A DNA stretch of 16,287 nt from Bacteriovoracaceae bacterium (GTDB lineage: Bacteria > Bdellovibrionota > Bacteriovoracia > Bacteriovoracales > Bacteriovoracaceae): positions 1-16,287 of the forward strand of contig CANEVK010000021.1 in NCBI GenBank assembly GCA_947442115.1, given 5' to 3'. Positions 13,809 through 16,287 of the stretch are shown here, one piece after another. Positions within the stretch are counted from its first letter, which is position 1, and each line of letters begins with the position of its first letter. The notes below the pieces were generated by a model. That model made no database searches. It saw only the letters and a program-made list of their open reading frames with translations, and had not been told where the DNA came from. The translations under genes and the position numbers were made by a program.

Positions 13809-15995
13809 ATGAGACTTGAACTTCTTACTTCAGACATTCCTCAGCTTTTTACCTTTCTTGACTCAGTTATTCAGGATGGTGGAAGGAAACTCTATGGAAT
13901 TGAGGGAGAGGTTCATCCCCTAAAATTGTCTGAGGGCAGAAGTGGATTTCTCTATCAAGAAGATCAACTCGAAGCTTCACTTGAAGTAGGTATCCTTTTT
14001 GGAGGAGCGGGTTTCTTTCTTCTGAGAAAATTGAAAAATGGTTCACAGGAATGGCAGAGATACGATCATTTTGATGTCGCAGGAAACTTTACTTTCCAAT
14101 CAGATAAAAAATCTTTAGAACCCGTCTTTGTTGATACATATGAAATGGATTTGAGTTGTCCAATTCTTAACCATCTCTACAATTTCCTTTCTCTTGAATA
14201 TAAGAAAGCTTCAGAGGGTCAATCTTGGGCCACCAAACTGGTTCATACCGTAGAGCTATTCTTTCGACAAATTTATGCGTCTAAGATTATTGATTTACCC
14301 ATTAAAAAAGGTTTAAAAGATCCTTCAATTCAATTGGTTTATAATAAAATTTTAGAAATCGAACTTGATCCCGTTTTAACTTGGGAAGAGAGACAAATCG
14401 TTTTTAATAACCAAAAAACAAAACTCAATCAAATTGTAAAAACAAAAGTCAGAGCTCATCAACTCTCCAAAACAGAATTTAAGATTAACCTCTTAAAAAA
14501 GAATTTGGATAACTTTAAACAAAGATTTATCTCTCGACCGGCCAACAATACCAAAGGTCTTCTCTTCCAATATACCATTGGGAAAGTTCTTTGGTTTTTT
14601 CGGACTGTTAAAAATAATCTTGGGTACTCTGTCGCCCTCGCTGTTTATGGGCCCTTTACTTACTATTTCATTACTATGCCTATGAATCCACACGCCATGC
14701 AGGCGGTGGGGAAAGTGAGAACGGCCTATCTTGAGGCGAAAACCCAAATTTCTAGTGCTCTTGAAACCATCAGTCCTGTAGACAAGATGGACATAGTACC
14801 TCCAGTTCAACATAACGATACAATTAAAGTGACTCAATCAGCTCCTCAAAAAAATATTGGAGTTCAATCAAACAACGAAAAAAATAATGTTCTCGCCAAC
14901 ATTATTTACCCTTCAGCAGTAACAGCGCTACAAGAAAACTCAAAAGGGCAAGCTCAGTGGCTCAATATGCTCCTCACCACAGATATCGAAGCCGTTGATA
15001 AACAAAGTTGGAATGAACGAATGAGCCAGTTCAAGCAAATGCAAATTGCTTATGAAGAAAATATTGAATATGCCTCGCGAATGGGACGTCTTGAACAACT
15101 TGAAACTCAATATAACTTCCCCATGCAAATCGAAAGCACTTGGGAAGAGCTTGAGCGCTATAATAATTTGATTTTTAAGCTTCGCCAGGAGAACCCAAAT
15201 CTATCGGCGAAATTAAAGCAATACCTCACAAATGAGGTCAATAGAACGCAACAACTTGAGCTCTATTTATGGGATAGAATGTCTCGATTCATCCTAGATC
15301 AGATTTATGTCATGCTTGATAAAGATAATGAGCAAAAAAGAAATGATTACTATGTCGGTCGCTCATTTGTCTTCATGCAAGAAATGACGAATATTCTTTC
15401 CTGGAGATACAAAAATTTTAAAAAGCCTGAAGGGTATGAGCGCATTGAGAAACTAGCGAATTTTTATGCTGGAAACCGCAAAGAATTTGGTTCCATTATG
15501 CAAAACTTGAAAGAAAACTCAGACCTCTATAAGCAAAAAGATGTTCTGAACACCAAAGAGTTCAGGGCGTATATGAAGAGACAGTGGGAAATCCTCTTCC
15601 TACAAAACTCTAAAGCGGAAGAAGCGTCAAATAATGGTCTCAACATGTACATCTGGTCCGTGAGAAACACCGCCTGGGTACTACAGTCCATCTATTCGGC
15701 GAAGAAAGAAGAACTTAGTTTACTCGTTAAAAGAGATATCACGCAAAAATCTCTTGAATCACAGGACTTGATGACAAGAACAAAGATTTCTCTGACCTAC
15801 GAAACATTACTTCACAACTTAACCTTAGAGTACGTAGGGATTCGTGAAGAGATTATGAATCGTTTGGGTAAAGATATTGAATCAACCCAGAGAATGATGG
15901 TGCTTGAAAATCTAAAAGAATTTATTTCTGACAGGGAAAAACTTGATGGGCTTCGTAAAATGCCTACTCAAGCAACGGCGGATGCAACTTTATGA
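13809..15995 (+). CDS. Unrecognised large helical protein with one central membrane segment
   Basis: A 728-residue protein I do not recognise. Residues 1-120 look like a mixed alpha/beta domain with short hydrophobic strands (GILFGGAGFFLLRKL, 61-75). Residues 125-265 are basic and helical. Residues 271-290 (LGYSVALAVYGPFTYYFITM) form the only convincing membrane segment. A Ser/Gln/Asn-rich linker follows (about 312-372). The remainder is long charged helices with coiled-coil character. There is no signal peptide, so the N-terminal part is probably cytoplasmic and the C-terminal 430 residues periplasmic; the basic residues just before the helix support that topology. It lies 7 nt after the ATP-grasp gene and its stop overlaps the next start (ATGA), so the three are almost certainly co-translated. 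Possibly it anchors or receives the ATP-grasp enzyme at the inner membrane; that is inference. Confidence 0.8.
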   Translation: MRLELLTSDIPQLFTFLDSVIQDGGRKLYGIEGEVHPLKLSEGRSGFLYQEDQLEASLEVGILFGGAGFFLLRKLKNGSQEWQRYDHFDVAGNFTFQSDKKSLEPVFVDTYEMDLSCPILNHLYNFLSLEYKKASEGQSWATKLVHTVELFFRQIYASKIIDLPIKKGLKDPSIQLVYNKILEIELDPVLTWEERQIVFNNQKTKLNQIVKTKVRAHQLSKTEFKINLLKKNLDNFKQRFISRPANNTKGLLFQYTIGKVLWFFRTVKNNLGYSVALAVYGPFTYYFITMPMNPHAMQAVGKVRTAYLEAKTQISSALETISPVDKMDIVPPVQHNDTIKVTQSAPQKNIGVQSNNEKNNVLANIIYPSAVTALQENSKGQAQWLNMLLTTDIEAVDKQSWNERMSQFKQMQIAYEENIEYASRMGRLEQLETQYNFPMQIESTWEELERYNNLIFKLRQENPNLSAKLKQYLTNEVNRTQQLELYLWDRMSRFILDQIYVMLDKDNEQKRNDYYVGRSFVFMQEMTNILSWRYKNFKKPEGYERIEKLANFYAGNRKEFGSIMQNLKENSDLYKQKDVLNTKEFRAYMKRQWEILFLQNSKAEEASNNGLNMYIWSVRNTAWVLQSIYSAKKEELSLLVKRDITQKSLESQDLMTRTKISLTYETLLHNLTLEYVGIREEIMNRLGKDIESTQRMMVLENLKEFISDREKLDGLRKMPTQATADATL

Positions 15996-16287
15996 AAATA
16001 AAAAAATCTAATCTCATGTCCCAACTGCTGATTGTTGTCCTTGCCGGCCTCGTACTGAGTCTGATGCTACAATTCGCTCAAGCTCAGAGCTCGTTACCCG
16101 CAGGGCAAGTCATTGAAGCTGATGTTCAAGCAGATTCCTGGGGTGAGAAGATCCTAAAAAAGACAACTCTCAATTATTACCATCAAATTTTGGGGCCAAC
16201 TCTTTCTGGAGCAGGTGGAGAGACTTATAACGTGTTTCAAGAAAGTCGCTCACCCTACCAAAGTTTTCATGCAGCTAATATACGCTA
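15992..16287 (+). CDS. Exported protein of unknown function (partial, C-terminus beyond window)
   Basis: An open frame of 98 codons from an ATG at 15992 runs to the window edge. The N-terminus is basic (MKIKKSN), followed by a hydrophobic stretch and likely cleavage at FAQA-QS (about residue 34), so it is secreted or in the envelope. The mature start includes a WGEKILKKTTLNYYHQ segment and GPTLSGAGGETYNVF. Its aromatic and glycine spacing recalls the beginning of Gram-negative outer-membrane beta-barrel proteins, but too little is present to name a family. The ATG overlaps the preceding stop as ATGA, and no separate ribosome binding site is needed. This places it as third gene of the ATP-grasp cluster. 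Confidence 0.75.
   Translation, partial: MKIKKSNLMSQLLIVVLAGLVLSLMLQFAQAQSSLPAGQVIEADVQADSWGEKILKKTTLNYYHQILGPTLSGAGGETYNVFQESRSPYQSFHAANIR

Noticed and set aside
1..16287. CRISPR array, insertion sequence or prophage.
   Set aside because: No regularly spaced repeats, transposase motifs, terminal inverted repeats or phage structural genes were seen on either strand.

Overview
The window looks like chromosomal DNA of a Gram-negative, AT-rich bacterium. The best guess is a member of the Bdellovibrio-and-like-organisms group, near Bacteriovorax or Halobacteriovorax. This is inferred from base composition, signal-peptide-bearing secreted proteases, the tilS-ftsH-folP order and the style of the lineage-specific proteins. 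It is not proven by any marker in the window. No insertion sequence, phage gene, CRISPR array or other clear mobile element was seen.

Layout. The left three fifths (1-9564) is read entirely on the minus strand. In transcription order it holds tilS (tRNA-Ile lysidine synthetase), ftsH (membrane AAA+ protease), folP (dihydropteroate synthase), a response regulator with a cyclic-nucleotide-binding output domain, a soluble histidine kinase, and a small glyoxalase-fold-like protein. Next come two independent secreted serine proteases (trypsin/V8-like, then subtilisin-like), each followed by a hairpin. Last is a multi-pass membrane protein, probably of the GT-C glycosyltransferase type, which runs off the left edge. 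tilS to the glyoxalase-like gene are tightly packed, with 0-65 nt gaps and touching stop/start codons. They may form one long transcript with an internal promoter before ftsH.

The right part (9598-16287) is read on the plus strand. An elongator tRNA-Met has its own promoter. A 326-nt non-coding stretch with a nested stem-loop follows. Then comes a tight three-gene cluster: a 1249-residue protein joining a circularly permuted ATP-grasp ligase to a C-terminal HExxH putative metallopeptidase domain; a 728-residue largely helical protein with one central membrane segment; and a signal-peptide-bearing protein cut by the right edge. The stop/start spacing (7 nt, then an ATGA overlap) says the three are co-translated.

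Interpretation. The left block combines housekeeping functions (tRNA modification, membrane protein quality control, folate synthesis) with a two-component pair and secreted proteases. The right cluster is the candidate undescribed system: an ATP-dependent amide ligase carrying its own putative protease, a membrane-anchored helical partner and an exported partner. One could propose an envelope-associated peptide-modification pathway, but only the ATP-grasp assignment is well supported by the sequence.
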